Assembly: GCA_045588185.1 (NCBI GenBank) | Contig: JAZNDR010000067.1 | Location: 1-50,085 of the forward strand | Direction: 5' to 3' | Length of the DNA: 50,085 bases | Source of the DNA: Scatosoma sp045588185 | GTDB lineage: Bacteria > Bacillota > Clostridia > Christensenellales > Borkfalkiaceae | Shown: one piece after another, positions 33,247-42,244 of the stretch | Position numbering within the stretch: the first letter of the stretch is position 1 | Layout of the letters: each line of letters opens with the position of its first letter | Translations under genes and position numbers: made by a program | The notes under the pieces: generated by a model | The model's database searches: none | The model's input: the letters and a program-made list of their open reading frames with translations, nothing else | Told to the model about the DNA's origin: nothing

Positions 33247-34332
33247 TTATAAATCAAACGCGATTGCCGTGATATCGTCCGAAAATTGCCCACCGCTGAA
33301 TACGCTCAACGCCGTGCGCAATTTCCCGATAAAATCTTCCGCGGTAAGCGATTGCAACAATACGCTCTCTGCACGCTCGATACCAAACTGTTCCCCTTTC
33401 GCGTTCGTACATTCCGTTACGCCGTCGGTCAGCAATACCAACAAATCCCCCTTTTCAAACGGGAGCTCGTTTTCGCGGTAAGTAAAATCGGGCATCCAAG
33501 TAGATATCGGCGGTGCAGGCGACTCTATCTCGTTGATACCGAGTGCGTTTTTCAACAGTATCGGCGCGTTATGCCCCGCCACCGCGTAGCGGAGTTTCTT
33601 TTCCGTTTCGTCAATGCGAACCGCCGCTACCGTGATATACGAGCGTTCGTCTTGGTTAAGCTCGTTAAATTTCAAATTCAAGGTCGAAAGAGCCTTGGCA
33701 AGGTCGGGCTGTTTTCTGTCAAAACCCGCTTTCACGAACGCCGACAGCATACCCGCGGAAATACCTTTCCCCGACACGTCGGCAAGCACGCCGTAGGTCT
33801 GTCCGTCCAGCTCGTACACGTCGGGCAAATCGCCGCCCACGCCAAAGCACGGAATATACATATACGAATAGGGTACGCCGCCCATACTCTTTCCTGCGGG
33901 CAACAACCGTTGTTGCATTTTTTGCGCGGAAAGAAGTTCCCGCTCCATTTCCGTTTGGAAAGTACCGTCCGTCAGCCCTAAAAACAGTTTTCCTTTTTCG
34001 TCCGCGGGCAAAATCCGAATACGCACCGAAACCTTATCCGTCCGTCCCGCGCGCTTTACGGTCGTGTGTACCGTTTCCGTCTTTTCAGTCTTTTGCGCCA
34101 CCGCCGCCCGCATCGTACGCATGAACGCGCAATATTCGCAAGCGGGCGTTTCCCCGCATTTTCCCTTTTCTCCGCAACCGAGCATTTCCGAAAGCGAACC
34201 CTGCCTTTTTCCGTTATCCGAAACGGAACGCCGAAACGCCGCGTTCACAAACTTAACGCGTAATTTATCGTCGAATACGAACACCCCCTCGGGCATCGCG
34301 TCGAATAATTTTTTAAACGTTCCCTGCGTCAT
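33247..34332 (-). CDS. PAS-SpoIIE (PP2C) protein phosphatase with a Cys4 motif
   Basis: 361 residues from ATG 34332 (GGAG upstream; a TTG-started frame begins at 34359). The PAS-like domain (~1-130) contains C53, C59, C65 and C68 (CGEKGKCGETPACEYC), a pattern suited to a metal or Fe-S site. A short coiled segment (SAQKMQQRLLP) links to a SpoIIE-type Ser/Thr phosphatase with its metal residues kept (GGDLPDVY, ADVSGKGISA, LLTDGVTE, FSDDITAI). Such proteins activate anti-anti-sigma factors in stress signalling. It is 55 nt after the lipid kinase gene. Confidence 0.88.
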   Translation of the reverse strand: MTQGTFKKLFDAMPEGVFVFDDKLRVKFVNAAFRRSVSDNGKRQGSLSEMLGCGEKGKCGETPACEYCAFMRTMRAAVAQKTEKTETVHTTVKRAGRTDKVSVRIRILPADEKGKLFLGLTDGTFQTEMERELLSAQKMQQRLLPAGKSMGGVPYSYMYIPCFGVGGDLPDVYELDGQTYGVLADVSGKGISAGMLSAFVKAGFDRKQPDLAKALSTLNLKFNELNQDERSYITVAAVRIDETEKKLRYAVAGHNAPILLKNALGINEIESPAPPISTWMPDFTYRENELPFEKGDLLVLLTDGVTECTNAKGEQFGIERAESVLLQSLTAEDFIGKLRTALSVFSGGQFSDDITAIAFDL

Positions 34333-34387
34333 ACTTTTCACTCCGTTCCTAACCGTCAAGGCATTTCATCGCATACCTTCCCCGCTC

Positions 34388-35260
34388 TTACGGTCTGTAA
34401 AATCTTAATCCCTTGCAAAGCTTTACTTCAAAATCCAAGTCCTTATAGAGTTCCCCGTCCAACTGCACCGTGCACGGCTTTTCAGGTCTAAAATGCAATT
34501 TATCGCACAAAATATGCTTCACGAGCGGATATTCCATAACCTTGCCTTTCATCAGCGTGATAAACGCTTTGACGATATTCCATTTTCCGCCGATACAGTC
34601 CACGACCATCGCGTCCAGTTTCCCGTCCGCCACGTCCGCCACGGGGCAAATTTTTATTCCGCCCCCAAACTGCGAACCGTTACACGCGGCGGCAATCAAT
34701 ACGTCCCGCGTTTCCTTTACCTCGCCTGCTTCTATCTCCACGCGATAGCCCTTGAACGCAAACAAACTTTGTACCAAACTCAATAAGTATTTAATCTTTC
34801 CCTTTAACTTTCCCTTTTTACAGCGTTCCAAAACGTCCACGTCCATACCCAAGCCCGCTACGTTCATACACCGTACCCCGCCGACTTCCAAATAATCGGT
34901 TGCCTTAGGCTCGCCGTCTAAAATGTTCTTGACCGCTTCTTCCGCATTGAGCGAAAGCCCTATCTTTTCCGCGAAATCGTTGCCCGTACCCGACGGAATT
35001 AAACCCAGATTGCAAGCGGTGGGGTCGGCAAGTCCGTTGAGCACTTCGTGCAGCGTTCCATCGCCGCCAAGCGCAACGATTTCCGTTTCGCCCGCTTCGG
35101 TCAAATTTTTAACGATACGGGTAGCGTCCTTTTCACCCTGCGATAAATGCGTTTGAAAGGCAACACCGCGCGATTCGAAAGCTCTTTGTGCAAGCTTCAA
35201 GTTTTTCTCCGATTTATGTTTTCCCGCAATGGGGTTGGAAATGATATGAAAGATTTTCAT
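34388..35260 (-). CDS. Diacylglycerol/lipid kinase family protein
   Basis: 290 residues. DAGK catalytic domain with GGDGTLHEVLNG at ~65-76 and SGTGNDFAEKIG at ~92, then the YegS/DgkB-type beta-sandwich. Soluble DgkB-like kinases phosphorylate diacylglycerol freed by lipoteichoic-acid synthesis. First gene of a two-gene unit with the phosphatase. Confidence 0.9.
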   Translation of the reverse strand: MKIFHIISNPIAGKHKSEKNLKLAQRAFESRGVAFQTHLSQGEKDATRIVKNLTEAGETEIVALGGDGTLHEVLNGLADPTACNLGLIPSGTGNDFAEKIGLSLNAEEAVKNILDGEPKATDYLEVGGVRCMNVAGLGMDVDVLERCKKGKLKGKIKYLLSLVQSLFAFKGYRVEIEAGEVKETRDVLIAAACNGSQFGGGIKICPVADVADGKLDAMVVDCIGGKWNIVKAFITLMKGKVMEYPLVKHILCDKLHFRPEKPCTVQLDGELYKDLDFEVKLCKGLRFYRP

Positions 35261-35319
35261 TCGTAAATATCCCGTTTTCGGCGTTTGTACCCGCCCGCCT
35301 AAAAATTTTTCTTATTTCT

Positions 35320-35348
35320 ATTATATAACACTTCGCCAAGAATTGCAA
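35320..35348 (-). promoter_or_regulatory. Lipid kinase promoter sharing its -35 with cca
   Basis: Minus strand: TTGCAA (35343-35348), 17 bp, TATAAT (35320-35325). Confidence 0.8.
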
Positions 35349-35371
35349 TTTATTTTCGATTTTGATATACT
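35343..35371 (+). promoter_or_regulatory. cca promoter sharing its -35 with the lipid kinase
   Basis: Plus strand: the same palindromic TTGCAA (35343-35348), 17 bp, TATACT (35366-35371). Confidence 0.75.
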
Positions 35372-35414
35372 TTTAATGTAAAACTTTTTTAAATTTTTTT
35401 CAAGGTCGGCGTTT

Positions 35415-36773
35415 ATGCAACAGATTTTACCTAAAAATTTAATAACTCTCGCGCAAAACTCCCCCGTACCTCTCTACGCGGTGGGCGGCAGCGTACGCGA
35501 TTTCCTTTGCGGACTCACTCCCCAAAACGGCAATTATGACTGGGATATCTGTTCCACGCTCCCGACGGAAGACTTCGTCGTGCTTGCGCAACGCTACGGC
35601 TTTACCGCAAAGGCGGTGTATAAAAACACGGGTACGGTCAAGCTGACGGACAGCGACAACAACGACTACGAATACAGTCGTTTCCGTTCGGATAAATATA
35701 TCCGAGGAGTACATCAACCCATCGAGATTTTTTTCACGGACGATATTGTACTCGACGCACGGCGCAGAGATTTCACCTGCAACGCCGTGTACTACGACAT
35801 TAAAAACGCCGCATATCTCGACCCGCTAAACGGTATCCCTGCAATCGCGGAAAAACGGCTGACTACCGTTGCCCCTGCACAAAAGGTCTTCGGCGAGGAC
35901 GGGTTGCGCCTAATGCGCCTTGCCCGTCAGGGCGGTCAGCTCGGCTTTACTCCCGATAACGACTGTTTAGACGGCGCAATAAAAAACGCTTCGCTTATCG
36001 ACGATATCTCCCCCGAACGGATTTTTACCGAGCTTTCGGCAATCCTTACCGCCGATAAAAAATACGGTGTTGCAGACGGACATTATCAAGGTCTGAAACT
36101 TCTTGAAAAAACAGGAGTTCTGGAACGGCTTATCCCCGAACTCACGCTCGGCAAGGGTATGGCGCAACGCGCCGATTTCCATAAATACGATATTCTCGAA
36201 CACTCTCTCCGCGCGGCGTTATATGCTAACGAGCGAATCCGCTTTGCCGCGCTTTTGCACGATATCGGCAAACCCTTTTGCACCCTTCGCGACGGCAATT
36301 CCTACGCCCATCCCGAAGAGGGCGCACGGCTTGCTGGTGAGGTTTTGACTCGCTTGAAAGCGCCCAAAAAACTGATAACGGAAATGCAAGCGCTCGTCAA
36401 ATGGCATATGTACGATTTTGACGGTAACACGCGGGAAAACAAGCTCCGCCGTTTTTTTACGGAGCACGCGCCCATTTTAGAAAACCTGCTTTTGGTCAAG
36501 CAAGCGGACTTTTCCGCTTGCACGGACGATTTATCCGTCGCCCCTACCTGTAAACGCTGGGAAGCTTTGCTTGCTAAAATGCAAAGCGAGGGCGCACCGC
36601 TTACTTTAAAAGAACTTGCTATCACGGGCAAAGACCTACTTACGCTTGGAATACCGCCCGTACAAATTACGCCGCTTTTACAAGCCCTGCTTGCGCATGC
36701 CGCCGTCAATCCAACAGATAACCATAAAGCGCGGCTTCTTCGGCTTGCCAAAGGGCTACTTCCTAAACCGTGA
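35415..36773 (+). CDS. cca: CCA tRNA nucleotidyltransferase with HD domain
   Basis: 452 residues. Class II nucleotidyltransferase: GGSVRDFLCG at ~23, the YDWDIC metal motif, RRDFTCNAVYYD, and the GEDGLRLMRLARQ helix. An HD domain follows (ILEHSLRAAL, LLHDIGKP). It repairs and adds 3' CCA. Single gene with its own terminator. Confidence 0.94.
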   Translation: MQQILPKNLITLAQNSPVPLYAVGGSVRDFLCGLTPQNGNYDWDICSTLPTEDFVVLAQRYGFTAKAVYKNTGTVKLTDSDNNDYEYSRFRSDKYIRGVHQPIEIFFTDDIVLDARRRDFTCNAVYYDIKNAAYLDPLNGIPAIAEKRLTTVAPAQKVFGEDGLRLMRLARQGGQLGFTPDNDCLDGAIKNASLIDDISPERIFTELSAILTADKKYGVADGHYQGLKLLEKTGVLERLIPELTLGKGMAQRADFHKYDILEHSLRAALYANERIRFAALLHDIGKPFCTLRDGNSYAHPEEGARLAGEVLTRLKAPKKLITEMQALVKWHMYDFDGNTRENKLRRFFTEHAPILENLLLVKQADFSACTDDLSVAPTCKRWEALLAKMQSEGAPLTLKELAITGKDLLTLGIPPVQITPLLQALLAHAAVNPTDNHKARLLRLAKGLLPKP

Positions 36774-36776
36774 TAA

Positions 36777-36805
36777 AACCCGACCGCAAAAGCGGTCGGG
36801 TTTCT
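36777..36805. terminator. Convergent terminator between cca and glpK
   Basis: ACCCGACCGC pairs with GCGGTCGGGT around AAAA. Confidence 0.85.
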
Positions 36806-36807
36806 GC

Positions 36808-38295
36808 TTATTCTAAATCCCAGCTAAGACTGCGTTCCACCGCCTTGTGCCATTTTTTTAGTTTGCCTTGCCGTTCGGTTTCGCTCATCGTCGGCGAATA
36901 GATACGGTCGGTCTTTTTTAACGCTTTAACGGCATCCTTGCCCCGCCATACGCCGACGGTCAACCCCGCCAAGAGCGCAACGCCGAGCGCGGTACTCTCG
37001 TGCGAGGCGGGCTTTACTACTTCCGTATCCAGAATATCCGCTTGGAATTGCATTAAAAACCCGTCCCGCGAAGCTCCGCCGTCCACGTTTAACGCTTTCA
37101 GCTTCACGCCCGTGTCCTTTTCCATTGCCGCTACAAGGTCAGCGGACTGATACGCAATAGACTCCTGTGCGGCTCGAATGATATGCTCGCGTTTCGTACC
37201 GCGGGTAATGCCGAAAATACTTCCCCGCGCGTACATATCCCAGTAGGGCGCGCCGATACCCGTGAACGCGGGAACGATATATACCCCGCCCGTGTCAGGT
37301 ACTTTTTTCGCGTAATACTCCGCATCGCGGCTTTCGGTAAAGAACCGCATTTCATCTCGCAACCATTGAATAACCGCTCCGCCGATAAACACGCTCCCTT
37401 CCAACGCATACTGCGCGTTTTCGCCTTCGAGCGTAGCGGCAAGCGTAGTAAGCAATCCGTTTTTACTCACGGGGCGACTTTCGCCTGTATTCATCAATAG
37501 GAAACAGCCTGTGCCGTAAGTATTTTTCGCTTCGCCTTTCTCAAAACAGTTTTGTCCGAAAAGAGCCGCCTGCTGATCGCCCGCAACGCCCGCTATGGGA
37601 ATTTGCTCCCCGCCGATATTCGCATACCCGAATATCCCGCCCGAACTTTGTACCTTGGGCAATATCGAACGGGGCACACCGAATAACGCCAACAGCTCGT
37701 CGTCCCAGTCGAGCGTATTGATATTGAACAGCATCGTGCGCGAAGCGTTGGTCAGGTCGGTCGCGTGCACCTTTCCGTCCGTCAGCTTCCAAATCAGCCA
37801 ACTGTCCACCGTACCAAACAGCAGTTCGCCACGCTCCGCTCTTTCCCGTGCGCCCTCTACATTATCGAGTATCCACTTAATTTTGCTCGCGGAAAAATAC
37901 GCGTCGGGTATCAAGCCCGTTTTCGCCGTGATTTTTTCCGCCCAGCCTTTGCTTTTAAGCTCCTCAATCATATCCGCCGTACGACGGCATTGCCAAACGA
38001 TTGCGTTATAAACGGGCTTACCCGTGGTCTTATCCCAAAGAATCGTCGTTTCCCGTTGATTCGTGATCCCGATAGCCGCGATATCGCGCGGTGCTATCCC
38101 GCTTTTCGCCACCGTTTCCATCATCACGCCGTACTGACTCGACCAAATATCCATCGGGTCGTGCTCCACCCAACCCTCACGCGGATAAATTTGCGGGAAC
38201 TCCCGTGATAAAACGGAAACGATCGTTTCTTTTTCGTCCACGAGCGCAACCCGCGACGAGGTCGTACCCTGATCGAGCGCTAAAATATATTTCAT
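36808..38295 (-). CDS. glpK: Glycerol kinase
   Basis: 495 residues, standard length, FGGY family: DQGTTSSR at ~8-15, GITNQRETTILWDK, the Mg-binding TDLTNASRTMLFN region, YGTGCFLLMNTG and the C-terminal GGASRDGFLMQFQADIL. It makes glycerol-3-phosphate. No glpF or glpD is adjacent. It starts after GGGGGGCAGGTACGCA. Confidence 0.97.
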   Translation of the reverse strand: MKYILALDQGTTSSRVALVDEKETIVSVLSREFPQIYPREGWVEHDPMDIWSSQYGVMMETVAKSGIAPRDIAAIGITNQRETTILWDKTTGKPVYNAIVWQCRRTADMIEELKSKGWAEKITAKTGLIPDAYFSASKIKWILDNVEGARERAERGELLFGTVDSWLIWKLTDGKVHATDLTNASRTMLFNINTLDWDDELLALFGVPRSILPKVQSSGGIFGYANIGGEQIPIAGVAGDQQAALFGQNCFEKGEAKNTYGTGCFLLMNTGESRPVSKNGLLTTLAATLEGENAQYALEGSVFIGGAVIQWLRDEMRFFTESRDAEYYAKKVPDTGGVYIVPAFTGIGAPYWDMYARGSIFGITRGTKREHIIRAAQESIAYQSADLVAAMEKDTGVKLKALNVDGGASRDGFLMQFQADILDTEVVKPASHESTALGVALLAGLTVGVWRGKDAVKALKKTDRIYSPTMSETERQGKLKKWHKAVERSLSWDLE

Positions 38296-38398
38296 TGCGT
38301 ACCTGCCCCCCTGTTACCGTTAAAATCCTCGTTTGGTTTTATCCTATAATGGTGCCACGAAGTAAAAACAAACGCCCCATTACCGTTAAAACGCGTAG

Positions 38399-38500
38399 AA
38401 GGGTTGCAGATTTACGCTGAATACGGAAGCTTCGCCGCTGCGACTTTACAAATAGTAAACGAGCAAGGCGAATACCGTTGAAGCGTAAAGATGTACCCTT
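38399..38500. other. 102-bp nested imperfect hairpin element
   Basis: Nested complementary blocks: AAGGGT/ACCCTT (38399 and 38495), TTTACGCT/AGCGTAAA (38411 and 38482), ACGG/CCGT (38423 and 38475), TTCGCC/GGCGAA (38431 and 38467), TTTAC/GTAAA around AAATA (38445 and 38455). Either strand can fold. It may be a structured RNA, a galK 3' UTR element or a small transposable repeat. Confidence 0.7.
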
Positions 38501-38523
38501 ATGCGCGTTTCGCTCGTTTTATT

Positions 38524-39681
38524 TTATATTTTAAAAACGGTGATGCCGTCCTCAATAGAAGTTTCGTAAAAGCTCGCTTTATAGCCGATTGTTTCGGCGT
38601 ACGCCGCGCCTACACGACGGATAAACCCGTCCACCGCCGACTTTTTCACAATGGAAATGGTGCACCCGCCAAAGCCCGCGCCGATCATACGCGAACCCAA
38701 GCAATCGGCTTCTTTACGCGCTAATCCCGATAAAGTATCCAGCTCCTTGCCCGTTACCTCGTACAGCTCGCAAAGGCTGTAATGGCTTTCGTTGAGCAGT
38801 CTGCCAAGCTCCGCCAAATCCCCTGATTTCAATGCTTCCACCGCTTTATGTACACGGTCGCATTCCATTACGACGTGCTCTGCGCGCTTCGCTACCACGC
38901 CCGAAAGTAAATATTTCACTTCCGCGAAATCTTTGGGAGTGAGCTCGGCAAGATTATTTACTTTCTTTACCGTCTGTATCGCTTTGAGTGCGGTTTCCAC
39001 TTCTTGACGGCGCACGTTGTATTTGCTCTCTACCAAATTATGCGGTTTGTTGCAATTTGCCACCACAAGACAGTAATCCCCAAGCTTTAAGGGCACGTAT
39101 TCGTATTTCAGCGTCGAGCAATCGAGCAACACCGCGTGGTCTTTCTTACCCATCGCCGAAGCAAACTGATCCATAATACCGCAGTTCACGCCCGCGTACA
39201 GGTTTTCCGCTTTTTGCGACAAAAGCGCGACTTCCACTTTATCGTATTTTACGCCCGCGTATTCGTATAACGCCACCGCCGTCGCAACCTCAATCGCCGC
39301 CGAGGAAGAAAGTCCGCTGCCAAACGGTACGGTACAATCGTAATACAAATCGCAACCGACAAGCTCCACGCCCTTTTCCTGCATAAAATACGCCACGCCC
39401 GCTTGATAGTTGCCGATTTTCAAACCGCGGTAATCGTTAAGCTTGTTTATATCCAGCTCAACTATGCCTTCAATACCGCGAAAGGCGAGCCGAATGATAT
39501 TTCCGCCCGTTTTCCGACCGTAAATATTACAGCGGAGGTTGAGGGCGGCAGGGAACACCTTGCCCCCGCAATAATCGACGTGCTCGCCAATTACGTTGAT
39601 TCTGCCCGCCGCCGTAAACAAATCGGTAGCTTCCGTATTAAACGCTTCTAAAAAACATTTCTTTGCTTCTTCTCTTTCCAT
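38524..39681 (-). CDS. galK: Galactokinase
   Basis: 385 residues from ATG 39681. The ORF also has an ATG at 39723, but the promoter's -10 box lies only 9 bp above that, leaving no leader, and GAGG precedes the 39681 start. GHMP kinase with GRINVIGEHVDYCGG, PFGSGLSSSAA and GAGFGGC motifs. It phosphorylates galactose at C1. No other Leloir genes are in the window. Confidence 0.95.
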   Translation of the reverse strand: MEREEAKKCFLEAFNTEATDLFTAAGRINVIGEHVDYCGGKVFPAALNLRCNIYGRKTGGNIIRLAFRGIEGIVELDINKLNDYRGLKIGNYQAGVAYFMQEKGVELVGCDLYYDCTVPFGSGLSSSAAIEVATAVALYEYAGVKYDKVEVALLSQKAENLYAGVNCGIMDQFASAMGKKDHAVLLDCSTLKYEYVPLKLGDYCLVVANCNKPHNLVESKYNVRRQEVETALKAIQTVKKVNNLAELTPKDFAEVKYLLSGVVAKRAEHVVMECDRVHKAVEALKSGDLAELGRLLNESHYSLCELYEVTGKELDTLSGLARKEADCLGSRMIGAGFGGCTISIVKKSAVDGFIRRVGAAYAETIGYKASFYETSIEDGITVFKI

Positions 39682-39732
39682 TTTTTCATACCTCGCTTCG
39701 TATTCCTCTCGTGCGATTTCCATCGCCCTTTT

Positions 39733-39761
39733 ATTATACGATAAACCGCTCCGTTTGTCAA
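39733..39761 (-). promoter_or_regulatory. Consensus promoter of galK
   Basis: Minus strand: TTGACA (39756-39761), 17 bp, TATAAT (39733-39738), a perfect consensus. Confidence 0.88.
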
Positions 39762-39792
39762 TCCCTCACACGGCATTTTCCGCCACTCGCAC

Positions 39793-39832
39793 GAAAAAAC
39801 CGCACCGTTTTTATTACGGTGCAGTTTTTCTT
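39793..39832 (-). terminator. Terminator of the cold-shock gene
   Basis: Minus strand: ACTGCACCGT pairs with ACGGTGCGGT and is followed by TTTTTT. Confidence 0.82.
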
Positions 39833-39842
39833 GTTTTTGCCT

Positions 39843-40055
39843 TTACTGTGCCACCACGTTCGTCGCACGAAGTTTTGCGGGATTTTTAGGGTCCGTTTCA
39901 ATCTCAAACGTAACCTTCTGTCCCTCTTTCAGGCGTCTGTATCCTTCCGCTACAATTGCGGAAAAATGCACGAACACGTCGTCGCCGCCCTCATCGTTGG
40001 CAATAAAGCCATAACCCTTCTCTGCATTGAACCATTTAACAGTTCCTTGACTCAT
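39843..40055 (-). CDS. Cold-shock domain protein
   Basis: 70 residues from ATG 40055 (GGGGAGG upstream). One OB-fold with RNP1 KGYGFIAN and RNP2 DVFVHFSAI. It binds single-stranded RNA/DNA. The leader is about 100 nt, as usual for csp genes that are controlled by mRNA structure. Confidence 0.95.
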   Translation of the reverse strand: MSQGTVKWFNAEKGYGFIANDEGGDDVFVHFSAIVAEGYRRLKEGQKVTFEIETDPKNPAKLRATNVVAQ

Positions 40056-40163
40056 CTTCGGTCCTCCCCGATAAAAAAATTTTTTGCAAGGTACGAAGCC
40101 GCTTTTTCGCGCTACCAACGCAAACCGTGCAAAAAACACTGCTTTCCACCCTGATCGTTTATT

Positions 40164-40192
40164 ATTATACCATATTTTTTTGATAAATGCAA
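40164..40192 (-). promoter_or_regulatory. Promoter of the cold-shock gene
   Basis: Minus strand: TTGCAT (40187-40192), 17 bp ending in TGG, TATAAT (40164-40169). Confidence 0.8.
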
Positions 40193-40265
40193 TACTTATT
40201 GAAAAAAAATTGCGTTTTTCGAGTTATTTTTTCATTTTTTTCTTACAAAACCGCCCGTTATCATC

Positions 40266-40294
40266 TTGCCTTGCCCCCTCGTTTATGCTATAAT
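40266..40294 (+). promoter_or_regulatory. uppP promoter
   Basis: TTGCCT (40266-40271), 17 bp, TATAAT (40289-40294). Confidence 0.75.
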
Positions 40295-40323
40295 GTATTT
40301 ATAAGCCTTTTTTGGAGTTATTT

Positions 40324-41178
40324 ATGGATATCATCGAAATCTTAAAAATTCTTCTGCTCGGCATCGTCGAGGGTATCACTGAATGGTTACCCGTGTCCAG
40401 TACGGGGCATATGTTGCTCGTAGACGCCCTGTTTTCTTTAAACGCCCGTGCGGAATTTAAGGAAATGTTCTTCGTCGTGATACAGCTCGGCGCAATCCTC
40501 GCCGTCGTCGTGCTGTTTTGGCACAAGCTCTTCCCGTGGCACAAAGAAAAGGAACAGCAGGGCAAAATTGTCCTCGATAAAGACATTTTAAGTCTTTGGG
40601 GAAAAGTCCTCGTCGCTTGCGTACCCGCGGGCGTTATCGGCATTTTGTTTGACGACTTCCTCGAAGCGCATTTACATACCCCGCTCGTGATCGCCCTTAC
40701 CTTGATTATCTACGGCGCGGCGTTTATCGTAGTGGAAAATCTCAATAAAAACAAAGAATTACCCTTAAAAACTACGGCGGAAATCACTTATAAACACGCC
40801 CTCATTATCGGCGCGTTCCAAGTGCTTTCTTTAATCCCGGGGACTTCCCGTTCAGGTGCGACCATTCTCGGCGCACTGCTTATCGGCGTTGCCCGCCCCG
40901 TCGGTGCGGAATTTACTTTCTACCTCGCAATTCCCGTTATGGCGGGCGCGAGCGCGATAAAGCTCCTCAAATTCTTCTTGGACGGCGGTGGCTTTATCGG
41001 CGCAGAGCTTGGCTATCTTTTAATCGGCGCGGTTATCGCTTTTGCCGTTTCGCTTGTCGCCATTAAATTCCTAATGAACTTTGTGAAAAAGCACGATTTC
41101 AAGGTATTCGGCTGGTATCGAATCGTCCTTGGCGCAATCGTGATTGCCGCCCTCGTGCTTCCCCCTCTGTTCGCTTAA
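40324..41178 (+). CDS. uppP: Undecaprenyl-diphosphatase UppP (BacA)
   Basis: 284 residues from ATG 40324 (TTGGAG upstream). Multi-pass membrane enzyme with both active-site motifs: EGITEWLPVSSTGHM (~16-30) and PGTSRSGAT (~176-184). It recycles the wall-lipid carrier and confers bacitracin tolerance. Confidence 0.96.
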   Translation: MDIIEILKILLLGIVEGITEWLPVSSTGHMLLVDALFSLNARAEFKEMFFVVIQLGAILAVVVLFWHKLFPWHKEKEQQGKIVLDKDILSLWGKVLVACVPAGVIGILFDDFLEAHLHTPLVIALTLIIYGAAFIVVENLNKNKELPLKTTAEITYKHALIIGAFQVLSLIPGTSRSGATILGALLIGVARPVGAEFTFYLAIPVMAGASAIKLLKFFLDGGGFIGAELGYLLIGAVIAFAVSLVAIKFLMNFVKKHDFKVFGWYRIVLGAIVIAALVLPPLFA

Positions 41179-41191
41179 TTTTGAGTATTTG

Positions 41192-41226
41192 AAAGGGACT
41201 TGGTCAATGCCAAGTCCCTTTTTTAT
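41192..41226 (+). terminator. uppP terminator
   Basis: AAGGGACTTGG (41193-41203) pairs with CCAAGTCCCTT (41210-41220), followed by T's. Confidence 0.9.
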
Positions 41227-41229
41227 CGT

Positions 41230-41448
41230 TTATTTAATTTCTTCGTCCTCGAAATACCCACAGAATTTGTAGCCGTTTTTCTCCTCGTGCGCCTGATTTT
41301 CAATCAGCTCCGCCACCGTTTCGAACTCACTCGAAGGCTCTTTGCCACCGCTCGGCGTTTTACTGCTGCTTTCTTCGTTACAGCCAACTAACGCGCACGA
41401 GCAAAGTGCGGAAACGCTTAAAAAGAACGCCAACAACCTCTTTTTCAT
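41230..41448 (-). CDS. Small predicted lipoprotein
   Basis: 72 residues: signal peptide with lipobox ALVGC (C23), then a Ser/Glu-rich linker and a short tail (NGYKFCGYFEDEEIK). No family is recognised. Last gene of a three-gene operon, 6 nt after the membrane protein gene. Confidence 0.75.
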   Translation of the reverse strand: MKKRLLAFFLSVSALCSCALVGCNEESSSKTPSGGKEPSSEFETVAELIENQAHEEKNGYKFCGYFEDEEIK

Positions 41449-41454
41449 TTTTTC

Positions 41455-42240
41455 TTACTCCTTATCATGTATCTTCTTTTTCGTCGCAAGATATTGCACG
41501 AAATAAAATCCGCTGAAATACACCGCCAAAAACAAAATATACAAAACCAAATATACGGGATAGCTCATACCCAGAATTTCCTGTGCCTCGTTGTTCGGCA
41601 TACAGTACATCGGGTCGGTCGCAATCTTCAAAACATAAATCTCGATAAACGCATACGCGTATACGATTACGAGCGTAATCAATTCCTTTAACGCGCCGTC
41701 CGTAAAGCCCTTTTCGCCCTTGACCTTGAAATCGGTAAACCGCAGAGTGATAAACGCCACGCACGCGTTGAAGAACACGAAATGCGTTCCGATAGAATAT
41801 ACGTTTTCGAATAGAATATATTTATTGTTAAAGCCGACCGTCGGGTACGCGAAGAAAATGATAGCGCAGATAATACCCGTCATAGAAGTGAAATTGTATA
41901 AGAATTTCTTATGTACGATAACCGACGCCATAACCAGCCAACAGGAAATAGCGCACCAAGGACGGGGCAACAGCGTATACAGCCAGTCGTGCGTTGTCAA
42001 ACCGCCTCTTGAAATACCGATAATTCTTCTCGATAATTCGAAAATCAAAATGATACCTGCCATCACGAATACAACGATACGGCGGGTTTTCTCGCTTCTT
42101 TTACGGAAAAGAAAAGCGATTGCTACCATAAGTAAAATACAAACGATTAAAGTGATAATATGGAATATCCCCCACGCGCCCGTAATTCCGCTGTTCGCGG
42201 GATAATTACTGTAAATCCAATCCCGAAAAGTAATTTTCAT
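41455..42240 (-). CDS. YwaF/TMEM164-like integral membrane protein
   Basis: 261 residues with about seven membrane helices. The layout around LLPRPWCAISCWLVMA, TSMTGIICAIIFFAYP and THFVFFNAC resembles the YwaF (TIGR02206-type) family, though not strongly enough to be sure. It overlaps no gene but starts 4 nt after its upstream neighbour, which looks like a distant paralogue. Confidence 0.7.
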   Translation of the reverse strand: MKITFRDWIYSNYPANSGITGAWGIFHIITLIVCILLMVAIAFLFRKRSEKTRRIVVFVMAGIILIFELSRRIIGISRGGLTTHDWLYTLLPRPWCAISCWLVMASVIVHKKFLYNFTSMTGIICAIIFFAYPTVGFNNKYILFENVYSIGTHFVFFNACVAFITLRFTDFKVKGEKGFTDGALKELITLVIVYAYAFIEIYVLKIATDPMYCMPNNEAQEILGMSYPVYLVLYILFLAVYFSGFYFVQYLATKKKIHDKE

Positions 42241-42244
42241 AATT

